Numbered from the stretch's first letter, positions 45,549 through 53,120 are shown. The stretch is DNA of 64,000 nucleotides from Blautia sp. Marseille-P3087 (GCF_900120195.1 NZ_LT635539.1:1996649-2060648); one strand, 5' to 3'. Program-made: numbers and translations. Notes: generated from the letters alone by a model not told the origin.

Positions 45549-45924
45549 ATCGTCTTGTTCCATTCTTATCAAAATTCTTTTTTAATGCTATTTCTGTTGG
45601 GAGAATAGATCCAATTAAAGGAATAAGTTGAACACCACAGATAATTCCTCCTATACTCCCAACACAATCTTCATTTTTTCCAATTACTAAAAGCATGAAT
45701 ATTACTGTTATCGGCAACATAACCATTCCACAGACATACCAAACTTTACCACAATATTTATGAGCAAATTCCCATGTGTCTTTGTTCTTCATAGACATCG
45801 AAGTCCGATATCCAAATACTGAATTTATTTCCTTTGGAGCCTTTTTCATAAAATATCTTCCAAAACCAATCATCGTAAATGGAAGAAGCAAATCCATAAT
45901 CAACATAAAAATCCAAAACCCCAT
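45547..45924 (-). CDS. SdpI family protein
   Basis: 125 residues with three to four helices and the family core NSVFGYRTSMSMKNKDTWEFAH (blocks NSVFGYRTS and KDTWEFAHKYCG). SdpI in Bacillus gives immunity to the SdpC toxin; most homologues are uncharacterised. It stands alone here between two boundary motifs (45536, 45942), with no toxin gene beside it. Confidence 0.88.
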   Translation of the reverse strand: MGFWIFMLIMDLLLPFTMIGFGRYFMKKAPKEINSVFGYRTSMSMKNKDTWEFAHKYCGKVWYVCGMVMLPITVIFMLLVIGKNEDCVGSIGGIICGVQLIPLIGSILPTEIALKKNFDKNGTRR

Positions 45925-45941
45925 TGTAAACCTCCTTTACT

Positions 45942-45954
45942 ACAACTTCCGATT
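45942..45954 (-). repeat. Boundary core motif / orphan att site (ACAACTTCCGATT)
   Basis: Upstream of the SdpI gene, and the first base of similarity to the IME left end. Confidence 0.65.
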
Positions 45955-46125
45955 GAGATTTCACCTGTTTTAAGAGATTTAATAACTGTTATATTTTGTT
46001 ATTAAATTCTCTGTAAACCCTTGAAAACACTGGATTTGTCGCAGGTGAGCTTTCCCTTATTGTTTCCCTTGTGTTATATCGTCCCGCCAGTGTTTACAAA
46101 CTCTGATAAGGGAAAATACAAGGGC

Positions 46126-46179
46126 ACAAGATGTCCGGTGGACATCTGCTCTGTGCCGACCGAAGCGGCAGCGGAGACC
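46126..46179 (+). repeat. Small structured insertion element, copy 2
   Basis: 54 bp absent from the otherwise collinear sequence at 54220-54235. Folds as GGCACA...TGTGCC around GATGTCC...GGACATC, then GACCGAAGCGGCAGCGG. Related to 5365-5423. Confidence 0.8.
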
Positions 46180-46293
46180 AAGAAAATCATATAAAACAGT
46201 ATAACACAAAATAAAAGTGACATGGTGAACTGATTGAAATGCTTCTGATTTTTGTAACTGATGATTTATTGATCGATAAGGAGATAAGATACG

Positions 46294-46530
46294 ATGAGAA
46301 CAATATTTGCAGAATATAATCCACAATGCAACAGTATTGATGTTTATACCAGTGCCGGCTATATGCTTCGCATTGACTGCTGGGAAGCTGAGAAGGACTT
46401 AAAAACCACGCCTGGATCAGACTGTGCATTAAATACACTTGCTATTGACGAACCACTGGAATATGCAAGATTATATCTTGATGGAAATTTACAGATGTGG
46501 GTTGATGCAGAAGATTCACTTGAACTTTAA
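46294..46530 (+). CDS. DUF6061-like small protein, orphan copy
   Basis: 78 residues, MRTIFAEYNPQCNSIDVYTS ... EPLEYARLYLDGNLQMW. About 90% identical to the gene in the intact IME (54341-54577). AAGGAGAT precedes the start. Of unknown function; appears to be a standard IME gene. Confidence 0.75.
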   Translation: MRTIFAEYNPQCNSIDVYTSAGYMLRIDCWEAEKDLKTTPGSDCALNTLAIDEPLEYARLYLDGNLQMWVDAEDSLEL

Positions 46531-46581
46531 TATTTCCTGTTAAAAATTGAGTAGGAGGCAGTGACTAACCGCCGTCCTCTC

Positions 46582-46620
46582 AGTGGACAGCCCCCAATTG
46601 GTGAACTGTCCACTTTTTTT
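46582..46620 (+). terminator. Terminator after the orphan IME gene
   Basis: AGTGGACAG, 15 bases, CTGTCCACT, then TTTTTT. Confidence 0.85.
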
Positions 46621-46730
46621 AATAATATTCTCGTTCTTCCCACCAGTCGTTCACTTAACATCGGATTCCAATATAAATCACATTCTCAGGCAGTAACAGT
46701 ACAATAAGATTTATCGGATATTTCAACAAA
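46619..46730 (-). pseudogene. 3' tip of the IME membrane-protein gene
   Basis: Aligns with the last 35 or so codons of the gene at 55993-56964 (DWREERGYY end; here ...EREYY). A further tip is at 50752-50818. Confidence 0.75.
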
Positions 46731-46733
46731 CGC

Positions 46734-47510
46734 TTATAACAATCCACTGTATATTTTTAAATCTTCATCTTTAAACACATTAAAGATTACCTTTTTTATT
46801 CTGCTGTCTTTGTTAAGATACTGCTTTACAGTGTTCGTTGCAATCTCGGCAGCTCGTTGCTGTGGAAAACGGAATACACCTGTAGACAAACAACAGAATG
46901 CAATAGATTCCACACCAGTATCAGCTGCAAGCTTTAGGCACTCTGTGTAGCAGTTTGCCAACAGGTCTTCATCTTCTTTTGTGACTTTCCATTGTATAAT
47001 AGGTCCTACCGTATGAAGAATATATTTTGTCGGAAGATTGTATCCCGAGGTTATCTTTGCTTTGCCGGTCTCTTCTTCATGCCCCTGCTTTGCCATAATT
47101 TCATGCATTTTCAGACGAAGTTCCATTCCAGCATAAGTATGAATAAAGTTATCAATACAGGCATGCATCGGTGAAAAACAACCAAGCATCTGTGAGTTAC
47201 ACGCATTCACGATCGCATCACATTTCAAAGTGGTAATATCCCCCTGCCAGATATATAATCTCGAATCGGATTTTACAGGTGCAAGCGTGTCAACATCTGT
47301 GATTCCACGCTCTATATTTCTTTCTGTAAGATACTCATCCTGTATTTTCAAAAAATCATTACTGATTGGTCTTGGCGGTCTGACATTCATAAGTGAGCGG
47401 AGCAGATTTTCCTGCCCCTGCTTATCCGTAGGAATGTTCTGTCTGCCAAACGGTATTTCTTCTTTTAAAAGATACTGAATCAGATATTCTCTTCGCTCAT
47501 CCTGTGTCAT
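46734..47510 (-). CDS. Zinc-dependent macrodomain ADP-ribosyl hydrolase
   Basis: 258 residues. An N-terminal helical extension (1 to about 80) precedes a macrodomain: LYIWQGDITTLKCDAIVNAC (ADP-ribose loop), then GCFSPMHACIDNFIH with the Cys and His pattern of the zinc-binding macrodomains found beside class M sirtuins, and CCLSTGVFRFP (phosphate loop). Such enzymes remove ADP-ribose placed on proteins by the neighbouring sirtuin. Its start overlaps the sirtuin stop by 4 bases. Confidence 0.92.
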   Translation of the reverse strand: MTQDERREYLIQYLLKEEIPFGRQNIPTDKQGQENLLRSLMNVRPPRPISNDFLKIQDEYLTERNIERGITDVDTLAPVKSDSRLYIWQGDITTLKCDAIVNACNSQMLGCFSPMHACIDNFIHTYAGMELRLKMHEIMAKQGHEEETGKAKITSGYNLPTKYILHTVGPIIQWKVTKEDEDLLANCYTECLKLAADTGVESIAFCCLSTGVFRFPQQRAAEIATNTVKQYLNKDSRIKKVIFNVFKDEDLKIYSGLL

Positions 47511-48451
47511 AATACCAGCCCCCTTATATCAGTAATTGCCTTTGCCATATCACCGCCAATACCGATTGCACGTTCCCCGAAGCTTTCCGGAACTACCGCT
47601 TCATCCATATTCAGGCGTATCAAACTATAAGACGAGTTCTCCCTCACCATCTTTTCAAAAGGGAAACGTATAATAATCGGCGTATTAAATCCAACTCCAA
47701 GTTCCAAAAGAACAACCTTTTTATCTTTATGCTGTTCCAGAAACCCCGCATACCTGTCGGCTGCCTCATGCCACGCTTCATCTTCCACAAAATAATTATC
47801 ACAACGGAGATTCATAGCCATATTGCCGCCACACACCGGACATTTTGGTACAAGTTCTGATGGAATCAGGCAGTCTCTTCTTGCTTTATCCATTTTACGA
47901 AACAGGTCTTTTGCATCGTAAGTCTTTGGATGACAGGCTTTCTGGCACTGGATTTTCCCATAATCTCCCTGTGTTGCAAATATTCTTTTTTCATCGAATC
48001 CCGCTTTATAAAACTGATGATCCACATTGGTTGTAAGTACAAAATATTCTTTGTTCTTTACAATATCATAAAGCTCTGTATAAAGCGGCAATGCCGGAGG
48101 ATCAAAGCGGTTCATCAATGCATGTTTTGACCAGTATCCCCACTTTGCCTCCTCAGACGGATATGGATAAAATCCGGCTGCATACATATCTGTCATGTAG
48201 TACTCACCGTATTTTTTTATAAATTCTGCAAAATTGTCTGTAAACCTTTTACCACCATATTGGATTCCCGCAGCTGTCGATGCCCCGGCTCCTGCCCCGA
48301 TTATAACACAGTCTGTATTTCTTATATTCTTTGCTGCCCTGTCAATCTGGTCTTCATATGCATCCTTTTGGAATACATAATCCCTTGCCGGAGTACTACA
48401 TAAAAAGTTTCTCCAGTCAGCATGCCCTTTTCTGATTTTCTTAAAAATCAT
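47507..48451 (-). CDS. Class M sirtuin (SirTM), protein ADP-ribosyltransferase
   Basis: 314 residues with a Sir2 fold: VIIGAGAGASTAAGIQYGG (NAD loop), LTTNVDHQF (about 150-158) and the zinc ribbon C-x3-C ... CPVCGG. Where classical sirtuins have the catalytic His, this reads TQGDYG with Gln, as in class M enzymes that ADP-ribosylate proteins instead of deacetylating them. In other bacteria the target is a lipoylated GcvH-like carrier; no such gene or lipoate ligase is seen here. Overlaps both neighbours by 4 bases (ATGA). Confidence 0.92.
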   Translation of the reverse strand: MIFKKIRKGHADWRNFLCSTPARDYVFQKDAYEDQIDRAAKNIRNTDCVIIGAGAGASTAAGIQYGGKRFTDNFAEFIKKYGEYYMTDMYAAGFYPYPSEEAKWGYWSKHALMNRFDPPALPLYTELYDIVKNKEYFVLTTNVDHQFYKAGFDEKRIFATQGDYGKIQCQKACHPKTYDAKDLFRKMDKARRDCLIPSELVPKCPVCGGNMAMNLRCDNYFVEDEAWHEAADRYAGFLEQHKDKKVVLLELGVGFNTPIIIRFPFEKMVRENSSYSLIRLNMDEAVVPESFGERAIGIGGDMAKAITDIRGLVL

Positions 48452-49062
48452 AATGAACCTCTTTTCTCAATACACTGCTTCGGACAAATTTCTGCACATC
48501 TTCCACAATGCAGACAATGATTCTGGTTGATAGTAACCGGAACTGAAGATATATCAATGCATTTTTGCGGACATACAGAGTAACACAGTTTGCATCCAAT
48601 ACATTCTTTTCCAATAAAATACCCTGTCTGAACTGCCTCGGTTTTTCCAATTGTTATAGTATCCCTCACAATATTTGATGGATTGCTGATATCAAAATAC
48701 TCTCCCTGTGCCTCATACAGCCGAAACACTTCGATTGCGTCTTTCGTATCTCCCGGATAGATTTTCTTCATATATGGATTTTTTTCAAACATAATATCAA
48801 GATTCTTTTTTTCGATGTTCTTTATTTTTCCACGCAGAGACACCGCAATTTTGTCTTTTGTTGCGGATATTGCCACATACTGCTGCTCCATTAACTGGTC
48901 ATAAAATGCTTTTCCCTTTGCTGTAAGGAAATACACACCTTCTTCATCATAGTACATCATATCTATGATTCTTGTCTGAGGATGTCCATCTGAACCTATC
49001 GTTGCAACTGTTGTTGAATGAATTTCATCCACCAGAAGTTCAAGATAATCCATTTTTGTCAT
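48448..49062 (-). CDS. Flavin split-barrel protein fused to a two-cluster ferredoxin domain
   Basis: 204 residues. The N-terminal part (1 to about 130) is a pyridoxamine phosphate oxidase-like FMN barrel (STTVATIGSDGHPQTRIID). The C-terminal part has two 4Fe-4S motifs, CIGCKLCYSVCPQKC and CLHCGRCAEICPKQC. It can thus link a flavin to low-potential electrons. Its ATG overlaps the stop of the riboflavin-transporter gene and its stop overlaps the sirtuin ATG. The FMN riboswitch upstream fits a flavin enzyme. Confidence 0.9.
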   Translation of the reverse strand: MTKMDYLELLVDEIHSTTVATIGSDGHPQTRIIDMMYYDEEGVYFLTAKGKAFYDQLMEQQYVAISATKDKIAVSLRGKIKNIEKKNLDIMFEKNPYMKKIYPGDTKDAIEVFRLYEAQGEYFDISNPSNIVRDTITIGKTEAVQTGYFIGKECIGCKLCYSVCPQKCIDISSVPVTINQNHCLHCGRCAEICPKQCIEKRGSL

Positions 49063-49349
49063 TTCAAAGTCTCTCCTTTCAGTATCGGTGTAAGTTTTTT
49101 ATATATCATCATGGCAATTGCTCCAATCACCAAGCCTTTTAAGATATTAAACGGCAATGCATTGAATAGCACAACGTCCAGCTTTGTCTTAATAAATGGC
49201 AGAAATTCGCCAAATGATGGACTCAAAGGAACCGGAAACTCTAAAAATGCCAACACATATGATATAGCTGCCAGTAGAGCTGTCATTGTTATCGTCCTTG
49301 TGGAAACTAAATTTTTTCTTGTTTTAATAGTTGCTGTATTGTTACTCAT
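49059..49349 (-). CDS. ribU: Shortened ECF riboflavin transporter S-component (RibU-like)
   Basis: 96 residues, about half the normal 190. The start (TITMTALLAAISYVLAFLEF) and the end (FNALPFNILKGLVIGAIAMM, IYKKLTPILKG) match RibU, but the middle four helices are missing, apparently by an in-frame deletion after PVPLSPSFG. It lies directly behind an FMN riboswitch. It probably cannot bind riboflavin in this form, but it still carries the translation-coupled start of the operon. Confidence 0.8.
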   Translation of the reverse strand: MSNNTATIKTRKNLVSTRTITMTALLAAISYVLAFLEFPVPLSPSFGEFLPFIKTKLDVVLFNALPFNILKGLVIGAIAMMIYKKLTPILKGETLK

Positions 49350-49377
49350 AAATCTCCTTTTTGTGAGATATGCCTGA

Positions 49378-49413
49378 ATTTAAAACAGCCCGCAGGACGG
49401 GATTCCCTGCGGG
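49378..49413 (-). terminator. FMN riboswitch terminator
   Basis: Minus strand: CCCGCAGG, 9 bases, CCTGCGGG, CTGTTTTA. Immediately follows the aptamer and precedes the ribU start, as in termination-type FMN switches. Confidence 0.85.
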
Positions 49414-49429
49414 ACTTGTTTTATCATAT

Positions 49430-49529
49430 CTTCTCTCATCCGGACTTTACCGTCGGTTATGGAATTGCACCATATCAGCTTTTGCTCGCAGACTATACTG
49501 CCGGTCAGGAATTACACCTTGCCCCGAAG
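49430..49529 (-). ncRNA. FMN riboswitch (RFN element)
   Basis: The minus strand has the RFN landmarks in order: CTTCGGGGCAAGGTGTAATTC in two blocks, ACCGGCAGTATAGTC, GCGAGC, TGGTGCAATTCCA, ACCGACGGTAAAGTCCGGATG, and closing GAGAAG that pairs with the 5' CTTC. High FMN is expected to favour the terminator at 49378-49413 and silence the operon. Confidence 0.95.
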
Positions 49530-49555
49530 ACTGTAATTTTTTCTGTTAATTATCT

Positions 49556-49951
49556 TTAAAATTCATAAGGTGGATTTCCAGAGAAATCTGCGATTAAACC
49601 ATGCGGATTTTCAAGATAGAATACCTCAAAAATAGGATTATCTGCTGTCTGGTACTGTCCCTTAACGATAGGATTGTTCATGCATCCTTCCTTTACACTC
49701 TTGTTGTCCTCAAATACTGCTTTGCCATGAAGGCGAATCCATGCGTATTCAGGGGAAGATACTGATACTTCTACTTCAGGATTTGCTAACATATCTTTGT
49801 AAACATCCTTTGTGTTGTTAGTACAGAACCAAAGCTTTCCGTCCTGCTCAAAACAGAACATGAATGGACGGCATTTTGCCTTTCCATCTCTTCCGACGGT
49901 TGCTAAATACTGAACCGGGTTTTTCTGTAAAAATTCTACTACTTTCTGCAT
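49556..49951 (-). CDS. Pyridoxamine 5'-phosphate oxidase-like flavin protein
   Basis: 131 residues, FMN split barrel: VEFLQKNPVQYLATVGRDGK, KAKCRPFMFCFEQDGKLWFC and AWIRLHGKAVFEDN follow the family. Activity is unknown; relatives reduce flavins or bind quinones and haem. An inverted repeat ATGTAA-N9-TTACAT lies 72 bases upstream and matches one at the Rrf2 gene, so Rrf2 probably controls it. Confidence 0.88.
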   Translation of the reverse strand: MQKVVEFLQKNPVQYLATVGRDGKAKCRPFMFCFEQDGKLWFCTNNTKDVYKDMLANPEVEVSVSSPEYAWIRLHGKAVFEDNKSVKEGCMNNPIVKGQYQTADNPIFEVFYLENPHGLIADFSGNPPYEF

Positions 49952-50022
49952 TTTAAATTACCTCCTCGATATGTTGTAACAATGATTATTACATCTTGTG
50001 GCTATACAATATCATCAGTTTA

Positions 50023-50043
50023 ATGTAATGTCAATAGTTACAT
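50023..50043 (-). promoter_or_regulatory. Putative Rrf2 operator 1
   Basis: ATGTAA, 9 bases, TTACAT, upstream of the flavin protein gene. Same arms and same spacing as 50639-50659. Confidence 0.65.
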
Positions 50044-50103
50044 CAAACTTTTTGTAACTTTTTTTGTTACAACTCCTTTTGAAGATTTTACATTGATTAT
50101 GAA

Positions 50104-50155
50104 AAACAAAAAGGCTCCGGAAATTGTGATGATATAATCACTCATCCGAAACCTT
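50104..50155 (-). terminator. Terminator of the Rrf2 gene
   Basis: Minus strand AAGGTTTCGGA pairs with TCCGGAGCCTT around a loop containing ATCAC/GTGAT, then TTTTTGTTTTT. Confidence 0.7.
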
Positions 50156-50162
50156 CTGTAGA

Positions 50163-50597
50163 CTACTCTTCCTCTGTATACACTGCAATATCTTTTTTCA
50201 CATCAGCAAGTGTCATTTCTGAAAGTTTTTCCTCCATTGCCTTCTGTACTTCTAACAGTCTCTTATCAAGAACATGGTGAATATTCTTTCCTACCGGACA
50301 TTTCTGATTGGGATTCTCATGAAAATGAAACAGTTCTTCATCTGGTACACATTCCACTGCTTTATACACATCAAGGAATGTAATCTGCTCCAATGGTCTG
50401 GTAATTGTCACACCGCCTGTCCCTCTTGCAACTTCAATAAGACCAGCGGCCTTTAATTGTTGCAATATTTTACGAACAATCACCGGATTAGTTCCAATGC
50501 TTGCTGCCATAAAATCACTAGTCATCTTCTGATCCGAAAATGTATCTATACAGGCAAACATATGGATTGCCATTGTAAATCTGCTTGAAATCTGCAT
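50163..50597 (-). CDS. Rrf2-family transcriptional regulator
   Basis: 144 residues starting MQISSRFTMAIHMFACIDTF. The winged helix has MAASIGTNPVIVRKILQQLK and the wing GLIEVARGTGGVTI. Only one Cys lies in the usual cluster region (NQKCPVGKN), so an iron-sulfur cluster of the IscR type is unlikely; it resembles YwnA. Operators of the same form lie upstream of this gene and of the flavin gene, suggesting autoregulation. Confidence 0.9.
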   Translation of the reverse strand: MQISSRFTMAIHMFACIDTFSDQKMTSDFMAASIGTNPVIVRKILQQLKAAGLIEVARGTGGVTITRPLEQITFLDVYKAVECVPDEELFHFHENPNQKCPVGKNIHHVLDKRLLEVQKAMEEKLSEMTLADVKKDIAVYTEEE

Positions 50598-50638
50598 TAT
50601 AAACACCTCTCTTTGACAGTAATCATATCAAAAAACAG

Positions 50639-50659
50639 ATGTAATTTCAATGGTTACAT
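50639..50659 (-). promoter_or_regulatory. Putative Rrf2 operator 2
   Basis: ATGTAA, 9 bases, TTACAT, 42 bases before the Rrf2 start. Confidence 0.65.
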
Positions 50660-50751
50660 TGTTGTTGAAAACTTAATATAAATACAATCAATAGTCTGCT
50701 TTAGAAAAAACAGAAAGATACTTTACAAAATCTTCCTGTTTTCTTTTTGTT

Positions 50752-50818
50752 TTAGTAATATCCTCGTTCCTCCCGCCAGTCTTTCACATAACATCGGATT
50801 CCGATATAGACCACGTAC
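50752..50818 (-). pseudogene. 3' tip of the IME membrane-protein gene
   Basis: Reads IGIRCYVKDWREERGYY-like residues to a stop at 50752, matching the end of the gene at 55993. A third trace of the same kind of element. Confidence 0.7.
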
Positions 50819-50819
50819 C

Positions 50820-50951
50820 AGTCATGCTTCTCATTTTTTCCAAAGCCTCAATCTGCTCCATCTCTTCGTCAGTTAATTCAAAATCATACAACTGCGTGTT
50901 CTCCATGATGTGATCAGGATTGCTTGAACCCGGAATTCCAATTCTGGTGTC
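50820..50951 (-). pseudogene. Aldo/keto reductase C-terminal fragment
   Basis: Reads TRIGIPGSSNPDHIMENTQL and YDFELTDEEMEQIEALEKM, the end of an aldo/keto reductase (IPGS and LT.EE.. motifs). No stop of its own; it joins the IME tip at about 50819. Confidence 0.7.
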
Positions 50952-50973
50952 ACTACTTCCAGTCTCCCAATTT

Positions 50974-52743
50974 CTATTTTATCTGATTGCAAATATCCGC
51001 AATAATCTGAACCGGTGTCATACCAACCTCTTTCAGTAATTCATTTGGGTCATATCGGTCATAAAATTTCTTATCAAGTCCGTAATTTTTCACTTTCATA
51101 TCAGAACTACCATAAAAGGAAGCTATTTTCTCGCCAAAACCGCCGCTTAAAATACCGTCTTCCATGGTTATTACCATCTGATGTCTTTCGGAAAGACTTT
51201 CCAGTAATTCTTTGTCAATACCAGAAGCAAAACGAGGATTGATCAATGTCGGCGTAAAGCCAAATTCTGCTTTTATTTTTGCGCTGAGCTGTTCACCACG
51301 CTGATAAAAATCACCAAGTGCCAGAATTGCAACCTTTTCACCAGCTTCTTCCACTTTAAAATGATTCAGTCTGTTAAAATCCTTATCTGCTTCACGATAG
51401 GTCACCTGATTTCCGGGGATGAGAATCATAACCGGATGTTCCTTCTGATCAACTGACCAATCAAGCATAGCAAGGTATTCATCTTTTGAGGTAGGTGCAA
51501 GCACTACCAGATTCGGAACATTCGTGTAAGCTGCCAGTCCAAAAATTCCAAGATGCGTAACATCTGTCAAACTGTCAAAAGAATTGTAGTTTAAGAGAAT
51601 CGTAACAGAACTATTGTTAATACATACATCATGGGAAATCTGGTCATACGCTCTTTGAATAAAGGTTGTGTTAGTAACCACAAGCGGTTTCGCACCGTTT
51701 TTTGCAGCACCAGATGCCATGGCAACCGCCTGTTCCTCCGCAATCCCTACATCCACATACTGCAATCCAAGCTCCTTTCGCTGTTCCTGATTTAAGCCTG
51801 CACTGCCTGGCATAGCAGGAGTAATCACAAGAAACTCAGAATCACTTTTTGCTTTTTCCATAATATACTCAGCAGTGATAGATGTATAATCTTCTCCATC
51901 TCCAAAAGAAATTGTAGGTTTGCCTGTTTCACGGTCAAATGGCATACACCAATGCCATCCCTCTTTGTCTTTTTCAGCAATCTCATATCCCTTTCCTTTT
52001 TGTGTATGGATATGGACTACGATTGGATGATCCGTATCTTTCACCTTGCGGAATAAGGAAATCAGTGATGCTATGTCATTGCCGTTTTCCTCATATATAT
52101 AATCTAATCCAAACGCTTTGAAGAGATTATTGGAAGCAGTTCCGCCTGTCTCTCTTAGTTCGGCAAGATTTTTATACATTCCGCCATGTACTTCGGCAAT
52201 CGACTGCTCATTATCATTTACTATAATAATTAGATTGGAGTTAATCTCTGATCCGGCTACATTCAATCCCTCTAGTGCTTCACCGCCTGAAAGGGAGCCA
52301 TCACCAATAATTGCAATAATATTTTCTTTATCTCCTTTTATATCTCTCGCTTTAGCCAGACCTGTAGCCAAAGAAACTGAAGTCGAAGTGTGACCTACAT
52401 TGAAGAAGTCATGTTCACTTTCTTCCGGATTTGTATAACCGGAATCCTCTGAAAAGTGCTCATCGGAAATATATCCATTCTTTCTTCCGGTCAGAATCTT
52501 ATGAGGATAACTCTGATGAGATACGTCAAATACAAACTTATCCTTAGGCGAAGAGAAAACATAATGCATGGCAATCTCTGCCTCCACCATACCGAAATTT
52601 GGACCAAAGTGACCGCCGATTTTAGTCAACCGGTTAAACAATGCCTCTCTGATTTCCGAAGCAAGTTCCTTCAGCTGCTCCATAGACAATTTTTTTACAT
52701 CTTCCGGTCCGTTAATTGTTTGAATAATTTTATAATCTGTCAT
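50974..52743 (-). CDS. 1-deoxy-D-xylulose-5-phosphate synthase-like protein
   Basis: 589 residues with transketolase layout. The ThDP motif is GDGSLSGGEALEGLNVAGSE (about 148-167) with the Asn in NDNEQSI; the second half has the catalytic Glu region VDVGIAEEQAVAMASGAAK. It differs from housekeeping DXS in several motifs (DVSHQSYPHKILTGR), and a separate DXS is expected elsewhere in the genome, so it is probably a paralogue with another acceptor. It overlaps the small gene upstream by 14 bases and is transcribed away from a LysR gene. Confidence 0.87.
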   Translation of the reverse strand: MTDYKIIQTINGPEDVKKLSMEQLKELASEIREALFNRLTKIGGHFGPNFGMVEAEIAMHYVFSSPKDKFVFDVSHQSYPHKILTGRKNGYISDEHFSEDSGYTNPEESEHDFFNVGHTSTSVSLATGLAKARDIKGDKENIIAIIGDGSLSGGEALEGLNVAGSEINSNLIIIVNDNEQSIAEVHGGMYKNLAELRETGGTASNNLFKAFGLDYIYEENGNDIASLISLFRKVKDTDHPIVVHIHTQKGKGYEIAEKDKEGWHWCMPFDRETGKPTISFGDGEDYTSITAEYIMEKAKSDSEFLVITPAMPGSAGLNQEQRKELGLQYVDVGIAEEQAVAMASGAAKNGAKPLVVTNTTFIQRAYDQISHDVCINNSSVTILLNYNSFDSLTDVTHLGIFGLAAYTNVPNLVVLAPTSKDEYLAMLDWSVDQKEHPVMILIPGNQVTYREADKDFNRLNHFKVEEAGEKVAILALGDFYQRGEQLSAKIKAEFGFTPTLINPRFASGIDKELLESLSERHQMVITMEDGILSGGFGEKIASFYGSSDMKVKNYGLDKKFYDRYDPNELLKEVGMTPVQIIADICNQIK

Positions 52744-52990
52744 TTACATTCTCCTTATTTTCATTAGATTTCTTTAACGAGTAGATCAAATAATCCAGGC
52801 AATCTATGTTTTCCTGATAATTATGTGTCTGTTCTATTAAATGTTTTCTATACACATACAACTGTGATAACAGCGCTTCTACATTGTTTTCTTGTGCCAG
52901 TTTCATGCAACGCTGGATTGTTTTCTGATTACAGCCTGTGTCCACAAGATTCTGATAAATTCTTCCATATTTGTCATTTGCTTCTGCCAT
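52730..52990 (-). CDS. 86-residue helical protein
   Basis: Reads YGRIYQNLVDTGCNQKTIQR and NYQENIDCLDYLIYSLKK, all helical and without membrane segments. The GCNQKTIQRC part looks like a short DNA- or protein-binding helix pair. It is the first gene of the DXS-like operon and overlaps it by 14 bases. Function unknown. Confidence 0.65.
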   Translation of the reverse strand: MAEANDKYGRIYQNLVDTGCNQKTIQRCMKLAQENNVEALLSQLYVYRKHLIEQTHNYQENIDCLDYLIYSLKKSNENKENVNDRL

Positions 52991-53059
52991 CTGTCTGCAC
53001 CTCCTGCTTTAATTATACATTCTTCAAGCGATATATCTAATACTTATAATTCATATCAC

Positions 53060-53080
53060 GATATTCTTGACAAGAATATC
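53060..53080. promoter_or_regulatory. Perfect 10-1-10 palindrome between divergent genes
   Basis: GATATTCTTG, A, CAAGAATATC. It contains TTGACA (53067-53072, plus strand) and TTGTCA on the other strand, so both divergent promoters would have their -35 box inside it. A T-N11-A type LysR site fits. Confidence 0.8.
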
Positions 53081-53120
53081 ATTTAAGTATAGGATAATAA
53101 AAAATGTTGGAGGTTGTACT

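Larger units (their letters stand above)
45942..46730. mobile_element. Orphan left end of a second copy of the IME
   Basis: From the att-like ACAACTTCCGATT (45942-45954) the sequence follows the left end of the intact element (54043 onward): shared CCCTTATT/CCCTTGTG arms, the small plus-strand gene and the 3' tip of the large membrane-protein gene. The rest of the element is missing. Confidence 0.85.

Noticed and set aside
46057-46438. Minus-strand open frames opposite the DUF6061-like gene, also at 54188-54566
   Set aside because: Antisense to a conserved small gene; lengths and frames differ between the two copies.
47507-48451. Sir2 protein as an NAD-depleting anti-phage effector (Thoeris or short-Argonaute type)
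   Set aside because: The class M motifs, the zinc macrodomain partner and the FMN riboswitch fit protein ADP-ribosylation better; no TIR, SLOG or Argonaute gene is near.
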